In this document: one piece after another, positions 10,966-23,993 of the stretch | How positions within the stretch are numbered: position 1 is the first letter of the stretch | How the letters are laid out: the number at the start of each line of letters is the position of its first letter | Assembly (NCBI GenBank): GCA_015179125.1 | Contig: WHVA01000002.1 | Location: 310,001-374,000 of the forward strand | Direction of reading: 5' to 3' | DNA: 64,000 nt | Origin: Gautieria morchelliformis | Taxonomy: Eukaryota; Basidiomycota; Agaricomycetes; Gomphales; Gomphaceae | Notes under the pieces: model-generated | What the model was told of the DNA's origin: nothing | Seen by the model: the letters and a program-made list of their open reading frames with translations, nothing else | The model's database searches: none | Made by a program: the position numbers and the translations under genes

Positions 10966-10971
10966 GAACGG

Positions 10972-11823
10972 TTCCAAAACAGCTTCATCCTAGGAAGAAA
11001 CCTGTACGACCACGTGCGGCTGGCGGAAATAATGCCAGCTTACTCAGAAAGTGAACTGGAAGCGGAGCTAATCCTAAGCCTCAACCAGGAAAAAGCTTAC
11101 GACAAGATTGACCATGAGTACATGTGGATCATACTGAGAAAGTTCGGATTCCCCGAACACTTCATAAACCTAGTAAGAACCCTATACGGGAAAGCAGCAA
11201 CAGCGGTGATGGTAAACGGAGTAATACCAACGGCCGTAGAAATAAGGCAAGGAGCAAGGCAAGGAGACCCCATGTTGTGCATCCTATACAACCTGTCAAT
11301 AGAACCCCTAGCATGCGCACTAAGAAAGTCAAAGAAGCTAAAAGGCTACTCGACGCAGGGGATAAGAAAACTCATAGCCAAACTGTTCGCAGACGACGCG
11401 ATAATATACATGAAAGCTACAGACAGCTACAAAAGTGTAATGAAAACAGTAGACTTGTTTGAAGTCGCCTCCATGGCGGTCTTCAACCTAGATAAAACAG
11501 AGGTGCTGCCGATAGGAAGCGAAGACTTGAGAAACAAAGTCATAACTACAAGAATGGTGGGAGATGAAAGACTGCCAGACCACGTAAAAATCAAAAAAGA
11601 CGGAGAACCCATGAGAACCCTCGGGTCATGGGTCGGAAACAAAGTCTCCATAAATGATAAATGGAAAGACATAATAGATAAACAAAAAGCAATAATGAGC
11701 ACATGGGCAAAGAGCCACCCCTCCCTAAGGGGAAAAGAACTAATACTAAAAGTGTTGGTCCCGTCAAGGAGCTGGTTCCTAGCAATGGTAAATGGCATGC
11801 CCAAAGACGTAGAAAAGAAATGA
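10972..11823 (+). pseudogene. LINE reverse transcriptase, catalytic half
   Basis: The open frame continues the RT interrupted at 2493. It has a SLNQEKAYDKIDHEYMW block, where the KAYDKIDH part carries the first catalytic Asp, then RQGARQGDPMLCILYNLSIEPL, and then LFADDAII with the catalytic Asp pair (about residues 125-128 counted from 11014). These are the palm motifs of LINE RTs, which copy the element's RNA at a nicked target. The frame ends at a TGA at 11821-11823, after which thumb/linker sequence follows in other frames, so this copy is inactive. Apart from that, this half is much less damaged than the 5' half. Confidence 0.9.
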
Positions 11824-13352
11824 CCAAAAACATGAAAAGCTTCCTATGGGATGGAAAAATACAAAGGTTACCCAGAAAAATGGGACCCCAAAAAAGGCAC
11901 CCCCTACACGGATGGGCTAGACCACACGACAGGGAGGAAACAAAAGTACAAACGTAGCCAACCCAGACATAACAGAAAGGGAGAACCCAGAGAATGCAAC
12001 AAGGATATTCCTGGACAAAGAGAAAAAGGAGGAATGGCAGGCAAAGCCAACCTATAGAAAGCACCACAAAACAGGAAAGGAATGGGAAGTCTACACAGAC
12101 GGATCATGCCTCGACCCACACACGGAGTCGGCTAGAACAGGAGCAGGAATATACTGCCAAGAAAACAAAAATTACACAAGGGCCATAAGAGTGCCTGTAA
12201 AGAAAGAAACAAACCAAAGGGGAGAACTAGTGGCCATCCTAAAAGCTCTAGAAATGATACCAAAAGCTGACCGTCTGAAGATAAGGACTGACTTGACTTA
12301 CGCAGCAGCCGGAATAATCGAAGGATTAAACAAATGGGAAGACATGGCTTGGCTCAGTGTAGACAATGCTGACATCTTCAAAAAAATAAAATATGAATTG
12401 ACGATAAGAGGTGCAGTCACCACCTTTGAATGGGTAAAAGGACATGCCGGTACAAAAGGCAACGAAGACGCAGATAGACTAGCCTCGGAAGGCGCAAATA
12501 AAGCCGAAGCCGATGAAATAGACCTGACCGTCCCAGAGGAATACGAACTCAAAGGGGCGAGGCGACAGAGCCTAACCCAGAAATTAGCCTACGAGCTAAT
12601 AATGAGAGGAAAAAACATTGATCCGGTAACGAAAACCGGAAAGAGAAAGCTTTCCGAAACAAAGGCAGAGCTACAAGAAACACTGGGTGTAACCCCAACA
12701 GAACGGGCATTATAGAAGATGTTAAAGTCGCCCACCATAAGGAGAAATATTGCAGACTTCCTGTGGAAACTGCTACATGGAAGATTAAGAGTCGGAGTAT
12801 ATTGGAAAACCATACCCGGCTACGAGGAAAGGGCCAGCTGCAAAAAATGCAGAGGCCTAGAAACAATGGACCACATTTGGTCCTAATGCCAGTCCCTGGG
12901 CCGATCAGAGGTTTGGGATGCGGCAGAGACGCTCTGGAAAAAGACAACAGAGATAAAAGAAGGGGTAAAAGAATGGATACACCCGAATGAACACCTGATA
13001 AGAGGACTAGGAGCCGTAAAAAAGGCAGAATGTTTCTCCTCAACACGAACGCTGCAAAAATACAAGGACCTGGTCCTAGAAACGGCGTGGCTCCTATGGA
13101 AGATAAGGAATGAATCAACAATCAGAGAAAAAAACCTTCACAAGGAAAGAAGTGAAGGCGAGATGGGTGGCAGACATAAACCACCTAATACACAGGGAAC
13201 ACTCAATGGCCCTGATACGAAAAGATAAACAAAAGAGAAGCCAGGATATAAAGTGCTTCAAGGAAAAATGGGTGTGCACGGACTACGCAGTGATGCTACA
13301 CAAAGGAAACCTGACCATCAAAAGATGGGACCAGGGGCTCCCAGGCGGATAA
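11824..13352 (+). pseudogene. LINE linker, RNase H and C-terminal zinc knuckle
   Basis: After a degraded linker (11850-12060) comes an RNase H domain: VYTDGSCLDPH near 12090, then RGELVAILKALEM from about 12220 and VKGHAGTKGNEDADRLASEG near 12435-12495, which together supply the Asp/Glu/His catalytic set. RNase H removes the RNA template. Downstream, about 12830-12885, is CKKCRGLETMDHIW, a CCHC-like knuckle common at the C-terminus of fungal LINE ORF2. In-frame stops at 12713-12715 and 12884-12886 and a frame change before the RNase H show decay. Weakly conserved helical sequence continues to about 13350. Confidence 0.85.
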
Positions 13353-13682
13353 ACGGGAGAATGGTGAAAACAGAAAACAAATATATATATATATATATAT
13401 ACTTTACAATCATCACGATTATTGATACTAATAGCCAAGAGCCGCATGGGATCAGATCCACGTCAAACTCGACTGCAGCCCCTACGGGCTGCGAGTGCGG
13501 GGCGGTGTACCTCGAAAGCCGGGCCAGTGACAAGGGAGCCCAGCTGATGAGGAGGTGGGGGGGGGGGGGGGGGGGGGGGGGGTTTAGTGGGTAAAAGCCC
13601 CACACTGTCTCTCATTAGGGAGTTCATCTGTTAGCAGATTTCCCCTCCCTGGCAAAAAAAAGAAAAAAAAAAAAAAAAAAAA
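13353..13682 (+). other. LINE 3' untranslated end with microsatellite, poly-G and poly-A
   Basis: A (TA)n run lies at 13381-13400, a G tract at about 13557-13582, and an A-rich tail at 13653-13682. The tail fits LINE target-primed integration. The CGAGTGCGGGGCGGTGTACCTCG segment near 13490-13514 can fold into a short hairpin. Confidence 0.6.
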
Positions 13683-14285
13683 CAACTACTTGTAACTAGA
13701 GGGGTGACTAATTATAGTCATAAAATCATGGGAGTGATGGGGATAGTGTCAGGGTTGTTTAAACTTTGGAATAGAGTCTTGTACCTAGTATAGAAAGCCC
13801 CTGTCCACATGGTGTAAAGATAATAATCAGCTGGTCGTGTCATGGAGTCCAATAGAGAATAGAACTTAAATCTGTCCTGCCTAGCATAAATGCTAGGCTT
13901 GGTGATGGGGTGTCTGTCTCTGTGCCTGTTCTGTGGGGCAGCTAATTGAATACACGTATTATGGATGACATTCTGGAGTCACTCCACAATATCTGGTGCT
14001 CCTGCACAGTCTGCATTCCTCTGCGGCGTTTGGTGCCTGTCGACGTCAGGGCCAATGCCATCAGTCGATAGGCACGCTGTCTCTGATCGGCCGCATGTGG
14101 TTGATGCCCGTATCCCTGTATCTTATATAATCTGGAGATAAGATAGCTATTCGTGATGTCATGTATCTGTCGTCTGTGTCGACGTCCGTCATAAGTGTCA
14201 TTCATATTCCTTTTGAGTCATTTTCTTTCTTTGCTTTTATTAGCTTCTTTGTACATAGATGACTTGGAATAGAATAATTGTGTCT
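13683..14285. other. Unassigned DNA between LINE and satellite
   Basis: No recognisable gene. A minus-strand open frame of 87 codons (13942-14205) is rich in Arg, Gln and His and has no motif I know; I do not call it a gene. Confidence 0.4.
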
Positions 14286-15494
14286 ATCAGAACAGGCTAC
14301 CCCATACACTACCATGCTACCCCATACGCTACCCTGTACGCTACCATGTGCGCTACCCCATCCACTACCCTGTCAGCTATGCGGTACACTACCCCGTGAG
14401 CTACCCTGTACGCTACCCTATAATGTACCCTGTGGGCTACCTCATGCACTACCCTGTATTCTACCCTGTAGGTTACCAGGTATCCTACCCTGTGGGCTAC
14501 CTTGTATGCTACCCCATACACTACCCCATACCCTACCCTGTACACTACCCAGTACACTACCCCATATGCTACCCCATACACTACCCTGTATGCTACCCTG
14601 TACACTACCCTATGCCCTACCCTGTACACTACCATGTGCACTACCCCATACACAACCCTGTGTGCCACCCTGTGCACTACCCTGTACGCTACCCCCTATG
14701 TGGTATGCTATCCTGTGAGCTGCTCTGTATCCTACCCTATAATGTACCCTGTGGGCTACCCCATACACTACCATGCTACCCCATACACTACCCTGTACAC
14801 TACCCTATAATGTACCCTGTGGGCTACCTCATGCACTACCCTGTATGCCACTCTGTATGTTATCATGTGTGCTACGAGACACTACCCTGTGGGCTACCTT
14901 GTATGCTACCCCATACACTACCCCATACACTACCCTGTACACTACCCAGTACACTACCCAGTATACTACCCCATATGCTACCCCGTACACTACCCTGTAC
15001 ACTACCCTGTACACTACCAGGTGCACTACCCTGGACACTACCCCATATCCTACACCATACGCTACCCTGTACACTATCCTGTATGCTATCCCACTCACTA
15101 CCATGTGTGCTACCCTGTGCACTACCCTGTGCACTACCCTGTGAGCTACCCTGTACACTACCCTATAATATACCCTGTGGGCTACGTGGTACACTACCCT
15201 GTGAGCTACCCTGTATGTTACCCTATAATGTACCCTGTGAGCTACCTCATGCACTACCCCGTATGCTACCACCTTGTATGCTATCATGTGTGATACCAGA
15301 GACTACCCGGTAGGCTACCCAGTACACTACCCTGTAGGCTACCTTGTATGCTACCCCATACACTACCCTGCACACTGTACACAACCCGATATGCTACCCC
15401 ATATGCTACCCTGTATGCTACCCCATACGACCATATGTACTACCCTGTGCACTACCCCGCTACCTGGTAGGCTACCAAGTACACTACCCTGTGT
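14286..15494 (+). repeat. 12-bp minisatellite with higher-order structure, left array
   Basis: About 100 copies of a 12-bp unit of the form CTACCCTGTACA follow each other, with variants CTACCCCATACA, CTACCCTGTGCA and CTACCCTGTGGG. A longer composite block, CTATAATGTACCCTGTGGGC then a CTCATGCACTACC-type unit, recurs near 14409, 14805 and 15222, with partial versions near 14741 and 15163, so there is a higher-order repeat. Because 12 is divisible by three, several frames stay open and would read as His-Tyr-Pro-Val repeats; I treat these as by-products. Variation between units indicates an old, diverging array. Confidence 0.9.
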
Positions 15495-16189
15495 TGTTAC
15501 ATCGTTCTGCTCAACAATCTCCGCCACCTCCGGAACACCCCCGCAGTACCTCCGACTCTATTCCACAACCTCCACAACCCACAACCTCAACCCCTTGTTC
15601 TTCAGTACCCCTGGTCAACTCTACCACCGGCCTCCATACTCGACCCTGAACACAGCAAGATACCATTTCTGTATTTCTGTTTGTTCCAATGCCAATTGTA
15701 CTTACACACCTTTGTTCTTTTGCCATTGTTCTACTCTACCCTGCTTCCCCTTGTCATGCCCTTGTTCCGCATTAGTTACTAACCCCGTATGTCTATCCGA
15801 TTCCTGCTCCCTCAGGCATTTGCTGAGTACTATACTATTACTTGTTCCTTCAGGTCTTTGTATAAAACCCCCACATGTATGTCTCCATTTCTGCAATCAG
15901 GCAATCAACTTCGATACGTGAATCCCTCTGCACTATCTGCTGCTCTTAGCACAGCGAGTCTTGCAAGCTCTCTCTCTCTCTCTCTGCCTTCGATCCTGTG
16001 TCCTCCACCCCTTCCGACCTCTGTCCTCTGACCTCCAACCCTCAGCTCTCCTTTCCCAACTTCCACCTTCTCCGACATCCGGAAGTCAAATCCAAAATAC
16101 TTAGGACAATAGTTCATTATGGGCACAACACATAAGTTGAAGCTGTTGTCCTTTCTAGTTCCGATCTCCGGGATTTCCGATACGTAACA
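15495..16189 (+). mobile_element. 695-bp solo LTR inserted in the minisatellite
   Basis: The segment starts TGTTACATCG and ends CGATACGTAACA, inverted-repeat ends typical of LTRs, and is bordered by TGTGT and TGTAT (a one-mismatch candidate target duplication made of satellite sequence). A TATA-like GTATAAAAC lies near 15859 and a (TC)n run near 15965-15985. The first about 190 bp match, inverted, the LTR fragment at 17022-17253, so both belong to one gypsy family. Confidence 0.8.
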
Positions 16190-16866
16190 TGTATGGTATG
16201 CTACCCTGTATGCTACCCTATGATGTACCCTGTGGGATACTTCATACACAACCCTGTATGCTATCTTGTGCACTCCCCCATACACTGCGATGTGCACTAC
16301 CCTGTACACTACCCTGTGCACTACCCTGTGCACTACCCTGTAGGCTACCCCATATGCTACCCCATACACTACCATGTACACTACCCTGTACACTACCCCA
16401 TATGCTACCATGTTTGCTACCCTGTGCATTACCCTGTATGCTACCTTGTACACTACCATGTGCACTACCCCCTACACTACCCTGTGTGCCACCCTGTGCA
16501 CTACCCTGTACCCTACCCCCTATGCTATGTTACCCTATACACTACCCTGTGTGCTACCCTGCACACTACCCTGTGCACTACCCCCTACACTACCATGTGC
16601 ATTACCCCATATACTACCCTATGCACTATGTGGTACGCTACCCTGTGAGCTACCCTGTACACTACACTACAATGTAACCTGTAGGCTACCCTGTATGCTA
16701 CCGATATGCTACCCCCTATGTTACCCTGTACACTACCATGTGCACTAACTACCCCATACACTACCCTGTGCACTACCCTGTGCACTAACCTGTGCACTAC
16801 CCTGTGCACTAACCTGTGCACTACCCTGTGCACTACCCTGTGCACTACCCTGTATGCTAGCCAGTA
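16190..16866 (+). repeat. 12-bp minisatellite, right array
   Basis: This continues the same 12-bp repeat after the solo LTR, with the same unit types and the CTATGATGTACCCTGTGGG composite block near 16208. The end near 16740-16860 is the most regular part (CACTACCCTGTG repeated), suggesting recent local expansion there. Confidence 0.9.
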
Positions 16867-17021
16867 TGCTACCACGTGGGGTCTGCAGCGTCAGACACTC
16901 CCTAGCATCGACGAAACTCAACCACCGGTCAGTCAAGCCAAATAGGTTGAGGAGTCTCGACCTGAGGGGTGACATGATCCCTTTGACTCAGGGCGTGAGG
17001 GCCTTCAGCCACATCCAGACA

Positions 17022-17253
17022 TCCATGCATGGGCATCAGAACAAATGCAATTACGGAAATACTATCTTGCTGTGTTCAGGGTTGAGTACGGGGGCCGGTA
17101 TCTGGAGGTCGCCAGGGGTACTGAAAGAGCAAGGGGTCGAGGTAGAGGGTTGCGGATGGTGCGGATGTTGCGGAATAGAGTTGGAGGTAGCGCGGAGGTG
17201 ACGCGGAGGATATGCGGAGGTGGCGGAGATGGTTGAGCGGAACAGTTGTAACA
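17022..17253 (-). mobile_element. Fragment of a gypsy LTR with adjoining polypurine tract
   Basis: Read on the minus strand, the LTR starts TGTTACAACTG at 17253 and matches the start of the solo LTR at 15495 (CTCAACCATCTCCGCCACCTC and GAACACAGCAAGATA are shared or nearly so). Directly before it on the minus strand is AAGGGGGGATAC (17254-17265), a polypurine tract as found before gypsy 3' LTRs. So the internal region of this element lies to the right of 17254. The element is incomplete: no gag or pol is visible beyond. Confidence 0.75.
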
Positions 17254-17373
17254 GTATCCCCCCTTCAAGGGCGAGCCCCGCGAGACCACAGGATGGATCA
17301 CGTGACCTGTGAACAAACACGTTGGAGTTCAAAAGAAAGGCGGGAGAACAATCACATCTAATCCTGATCCATC

Positions 17374-18211
17374 ATGAGCTCCCTACCCAACTTCTCAAAA
17401 ATGACCAGCGCTCAAATGAAAGAGAACTTCGCCAACATTCTCGCGGAGAAGGAATTGGTGGAGAAGCGCGAGGCTGAGGAGGCCACAAAAAGGGAGCAGG
17501 AGCGGCTAGAGGCGGAGTGCAAGGAGCAGGAGCGCAAAGACAAAGTGCGCAAGGACCAGGAGGAGCGCAAATGTTTGGAACATGAGCGCGAGGACCGCAA
17601 GCATGAACTGGAGTGTATCGAGCGCGAGCGTGAAGAACAGGAGGCTGAAGAAGCGGCGGAAAAACATGCGGAAGAGCAAGCCACTGCGGAAAAGGCAGCT
17701 GCGGCTGAGAAAAGTCGCACCACATCAAAGGTAAGTCTTTCAGCGTCTTTATAGAGTAGGCTGATCTACAGAACAGAAAAAACTTGCTGACGCGGAGGAA
17801 ATTTCCATGTGGATTGAGTCTCCGTTAGAGGGCATGCTGGAGGAGACCCCAAAGCCAAAGAACAAAGGCAAGGGGAAAGCGACGGCGGAATGGTGGGTGG
17901 CGCAGGATGAGAAGCAACACCGGAAAGAGGCGCACCGTGCGGGAGTCAAGAGGGCAGTTCCGGAAGATGAGGGCCCATCGCAGCCAAGCTGCGATCACTA
18001 CTTGGAGAAGGAACTGCCCTGCGTCTGGGACTTGGCCAGAAAGGCCACAGCTTGCAACCGGTACAAGGATGGGAAACATGCGTGCATTGTCGATGGGCTC
18101 AAGGCTTGGGTGAAGGGCAAGCGGCGGAAGACCGGGTCGTCGGAAGCAGACTTGGAAATTCCTTCCCAAGGAGGGCGGAAGCTCTGTAAGCCAAAGAAAA
18201 AACTCCAGTAA
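17374..18211 (+). CDS. Coiled-coil plus Zn2Cys6-like cluster protein, antisense to a gypsy 3' end
   Basis: Two exons, 17374-17730 and 17777-18211, joined by a 46-bp GT-AG intron that keeps frame, give about 263 residues. Residues 1-115 are almost wholly a charged Glu/Lys/Arg coiled coil. After a basic linker (KNKGKGKA) comes a cysteine cluster near 17995-18095 whose spacing matches CX2CX6C...ACX2CX6C, the pattern of fungal binuclear zinc clusters, though this copy does not show all six ligands. The C-terminus is Lys-rich. The start lies 121 bp from the LTR edge at 17253 and the gene runs opposite to that element. A similar gene sits in the same place in the gypsy element at 51581-60314. DNA binding is inferred from the cluster. 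Confidence 0.6.
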
Positions 18212-18225
18212 TATACAAAGTGAGA

Positions 18226-18440
18226 AATTATGATCATCTTCACTCTGTAGTGGAAATGCTTACCTCCATTTCCTCTGGAGTCATAATCTTCCTTCTATTT
18301 CCCATCTTTCCATGTCCCTGCACAACTACCTCACCAGTAGTACGCCACAATTGGAGGATGCACTCGACAACATGTTTTGACATGTTCAGATCAAGTGTGA
18401 GGTCATCGATCTTCTTCTCCCACGTGAACTGTTGCTAAAT
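18226..18440 (-). pseudogene. Fragment of a Tc1/mariner-like transposase N-terminus
   Basis: On the minus strand the translation reads WEKKIDDLTLDLNMSKHVVE, then ILQLWRTTGEVV and RRKIMTPEEME, a helix-turn-helix of the kind that begins DDE transposases in mushrooms. No catalytic region follows on that strand. It may belong to the same family as the catalytic remnant at 27413-28150. Identification is from motif resemblance only. Confidence 0.45.
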
Positions 18441-19836
18441 TACACACTTCTGGAGGTCTTCAGAGTATGTTTGACACTACCTTTGGTGTTCAGGCAGGTG
18501 GTGAGGCATCCAGTACAAGTACAAGTATGTAATATCACGTGAGCATCAAAAGTCATGTGATGTGTTATGGGTCAAAGAGAATAGTGTGTGCAGAGATAGG
18601 AAGTCCAGGTAGGCCTGATAAAAATTATGTTACATGTATTTATTGTAAATATATGTTATATACAATAATTTAGATGGTTACAATCAGCATTTATGGCCTT
18701 GTAGAAGGCTAAAAGGCTGGAAAGGTGCTCAATTAGTATGCAACCCCCCCTTCCCTAAACCATTCAGTGTACAATTCCATTAGCTTTCAAACATTTATAC
18801 ATGTATATTACTCTAGTCTGAGAATGCTACATCCTCTGCTTATGCTATATTGGTAGCATAATGGTGCATATAAGCCTATTTTTTACAAAATATCAGGTCT
18901 TATTCTTGACTAGTTATCGAGATATACATGTTTCTTTCTGAATGGCTGTCACAGAGTCACAGTTCAGACTCCGCCGTATGTACCTGGAACAGCTGTAAAG
19001 TCTCAATGACAATCTGGGGCCTTTGTGCAGGCTTCGTTGATTTTTTTCCCTGATTTAATGCTTGCATAGGGCTTAGATGCCATGCCAATTCCAGTTTTTT
19101 GGGTGTACAAGTACAAAATCCCAGCAATCCTGGCAGGACGGGCTTCACTGTGGGATATGGGACAATTTTAGGGATCGAGGTCAACTAGGCCGACCATCGT
19201 CGTTGAGGGTAGCAACGTCCATTTCCGAGGCAGAGGCTTAGGAATCGCTCGGACCATCTTTAGACGCTGAGGAGGCTAGGCCCTCCACGATGATTCACCG
19301 GAAAAGGGCACTCAACAGGGTCAATATAGGAGGATCTTTCCAAAGTTGCAGCCATAAAATGGCCAGAAGAATTTGGACATTAAAGTCAAGGATATGATTT
19401 AGATACTGTAGTTCCAAGGTTGATCACACGAAGTTACCTTATGTAGAATGAGAAACTAAAGATACTTAGGCAGAGAATGGAGAATGGCCACGCTTCACAT
19501 TCATTTGGGCTCAGCTGAGGTCATTAAGACATTTCGGTAATTGCCGGCGCCTAACGTGGCGGCTGAGCTTCTGCCTCACCCAAACATCAAGTTATTGACT
19601 CCAATCACATTCTCACGAAGACGAGCGGAAACCTAACGAAATAGGCCTCAGTGTTCCCATATGTCTGAGATTCAGGAACGCCAATAAGCTCTCGCTTGTC
19701 TGGTGATGCACTCTGTTTATAGTAAGCACCATATGCGCGAGCTTATCCAAACCCTCTGACCAAGGTCAGAGCCCGTTAGTTGATAAACGTTTTGCTTACC
19801 CTTGTCGTCCACCCTTCTTTAGTGTAATAACGTGCT
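18441..19836. other. Intergenic, no gene recognised
   Basis: AT-rich stretches (18600-18900) and a 75-codon minus-strand open frame (18957-19184) without known motifs. The last few hundred bases should hold the promoter of the monooxygenase; no TATA box is obvious. Confidence 0.4.
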
Positions 19837-22316
<2,480 letters not shown>

Positions 22317-23359
22317 GCGCCAACTCCCGAGGCGGGTGTCAGTCTATCGCTACTTACAGAATTTGATTTGTACAATTTACTTGTCCATAACTGATGTGTT
22401 GGTGTTCCCCGACTCTGACTGAAAGGAGGGGAGGGTTCTGTCAACAACCTGTCATGGATTCCAGCTGTGCCTGTGAAGTTTATTTTCTATGATCATGTTT
22501 TCCCTTTTTTAAATTTCCCTGCATTGTCTTTTACTAACATGATCATGATCCCCCAATAGTATTGCACATCTGTGCATTTGTCTTTAGCCATCATAATCTA
22601 ACCCTGGTCTATACTCCTATTTGCCCATATTTTCATGTGCCTGCATTATCTTTTATCAACCCAATCATTTTCTACCGATGGTGTAGTAGCTTTGTGGCAT
22701 TGCCATCACTATTACACCCTCATCCTCCTGTCTTCCACTTTCCCTGCATACTAACTTCCTCCCACTGGAGACATGGCAAAATTTCCTCACTTTGAAAATC
22801 CACTGGAAATTCTGAGGATATTCTGCATTTCTTCAAACAGCTGGAAATCAGTGTTCTAGGATGCTGAAAGCGGACATTTTAGCTACTAGGTTTCGGTACC
22901 CAGCTTATCAAGAGGAAGCGTCAAAAATCATTTTCAGTGCTCAACCATGCATCCAGGGGGTAGATTTGATGACTGTTCTCCCTGCAGCAAGGCCAGTGGA
23001 AACCACCATTTCAAGCACATCCGTCCACACCCACCCACCCTCGATCTGCCCCACATGTTGCATGTTGCCACACAACATGTGGCACCGTGCTTCAACCCGC
23101 CCCATCATGCATCCTGTGAGGCATATGTTCGCTCATATGTGGTTATCAGAGTGGCCACACTCTTCAGTTGTTGATAAGTATTCTAGACTCCTTGAAACCT
23201 TGCATTCACTATCCGACATAGTATATGGATATTCAAGAAATATATATTTGGTCAAATAGCAGTATACAGCAAATCATCAGTCATGTTCTTCTGGAGGGAC
23301 TACAGCGTTGCTTAACGGTTCGTAGTATTCTGGAGAGCTACATGTTTTGCTGCCTTCTG
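22317..23359. other. Intergenic, no gene recognised
   Basis: Pyrimidine-rich stretches and short runs of CACCC/CCACA near 23028-23110. No coding or RNA gene supported. Confidence 0.4.
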
Positions 23360-23860
23360 AGCCTTCAGCAATGATATTGAGTCCATCAGATCCTCCTTGT
23401 CCCCCTATTCTTCTTCGTTTGGGAAAAGGCCACTGCAATTGGTGAGTGTTAGTGACATTGATCTTGGAGAAATGGCCTACCTATTCCATCATTGCAGCAG
23501 TTCCTGTACCTCTTCCTCAAAATCCGGGCCTTCTAAAAACTTCACCATGTGCCAGAAAAACTGGGTGTTATCGATGAACTGCCAATTTTTTGATTCGTCT
23601 CCTCAGAGGATAACACGAATCGGGTCTGGGTGGGGTAGAGACCAGATCAACGGTAACCAGGGATCGTCAGGCCTTATGCTCACCTGTCTTGCAACATATG
23701 GCAGAGATCGGCGAGTAACCGGTAGCATGTCAGCCAGTCGCGCATGGCAGTAGCGGGAATTGTGCGACACCCCATCAGCTTTGTCCCAGCTGCTGGGGCC
23801 GATATAAACCAACTTGTACGCCTGTAAGTACATCAGCTTCATAAATGATAACAACCTCGA
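23360..23860 (-). pseudogene. Broken basidiomycete hypothetical gene (resembles DUF6698 proteins)
   Basis: Minus-strand translation gives YKLVYIGPSSWDKADGVSHN, then a CHARLADM...VTRRSLPYVARQ block (about 23825-23695), then after an intron RFVLSSEETNQ, followed in another frame by NWQFIDNTQFFWHMVKFLEG and FEEEVQELLQ (about 23590-23490), and after a further intron LFPNEEE (about 23415). The order (G-P-S, T-x-R-S-L/I-x-Y-x-A-x-Q, R-F-x-L-S-S, short acidic helix, VFP) resembles the C-terminal half of the agaricomycete DUF6698 family as I remember it. A frame change in an A-run and an in-frame TGA in place of Trp show it is broken. The N-terminal half is missing or degraded. Confidence 0.45.
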
Positions 23861-23895
23861 ACGACAGTGAGCGTACGTAGGAGTTCGCCACGCAG

Positions 23896-23993
23896 TGGGC
23901 TCTTGGCTAGGCCAGTGACTGGCCTAGCCAAGAGCCCAAGGGCGAGTACGAGTACGACCCAACGGTTGGGTCGTACTCGTACTCGCCCTTGGG
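23896..23993. repeat. Two overlapping perfect palindromes (double hairpin)
   Basis: Palindrome 1 has 21-bp arms (23896-23916 and 23918-23938) around one base. Palindrome 2 has 29-bp arms (23935-23963 and 23965-23993) around one base. They overlap by four bases (CCCA), and both pair without a mismatch. The second contains GAGTACGAGTACGAC, itself a repeat. Such DNA can extrude as cruciforms. No flanking target duplication was identified. Confidence 0.95.

Larger units (their letters stand above)
1..13682 (+). mobile_element. Tad1-like LINE (non-LTR retrotransposon), split by an 8.5 kb insertion
   Basis: One LINE runs from the left edge to a poly-A tract ending near 13682. Going 5' to 3' the pieces are a hydrophilic N-terminal region, an APE-type endonuclease, a reverse transcriptase, an RNase H, a CCHC-like knuckle (CKKC...H) and an A-rich end. 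This domain order is known for fungal Tad1/I-like LINEs. The RT is cut between its early motifs (up to about 2493) and its catalytic half (from about 10972), and the DNA between is an unrelated insertion. The hexamer GAACGG lies at both edges (2494-2499 and 10966-10971) and may be a target duplication. Several stops and frame changes show the copy is dead. The 5' end is outside the window. Confidence 0.9.

Noticed and set aside
14278-15313. Long open frames (up to 321 codons) reading His-Tyr-Pro-Val repeats
   Set aside because: They arise because the 12-bp satellite unit is a multiple of three; several frames on both strands are open at once and the array is split by an LTR, so there is no reason to call a protein.
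14286-16866. Telomere repeat
   Set aside because: The unit is 12 bp, not TTAGGG-like, and the array is internal with unique DNA on both sides.
23896-23993. Rho-independent terminator
   Set aside because: The arms are perfect and long, in eukaryotic DNA, with no T run after them.
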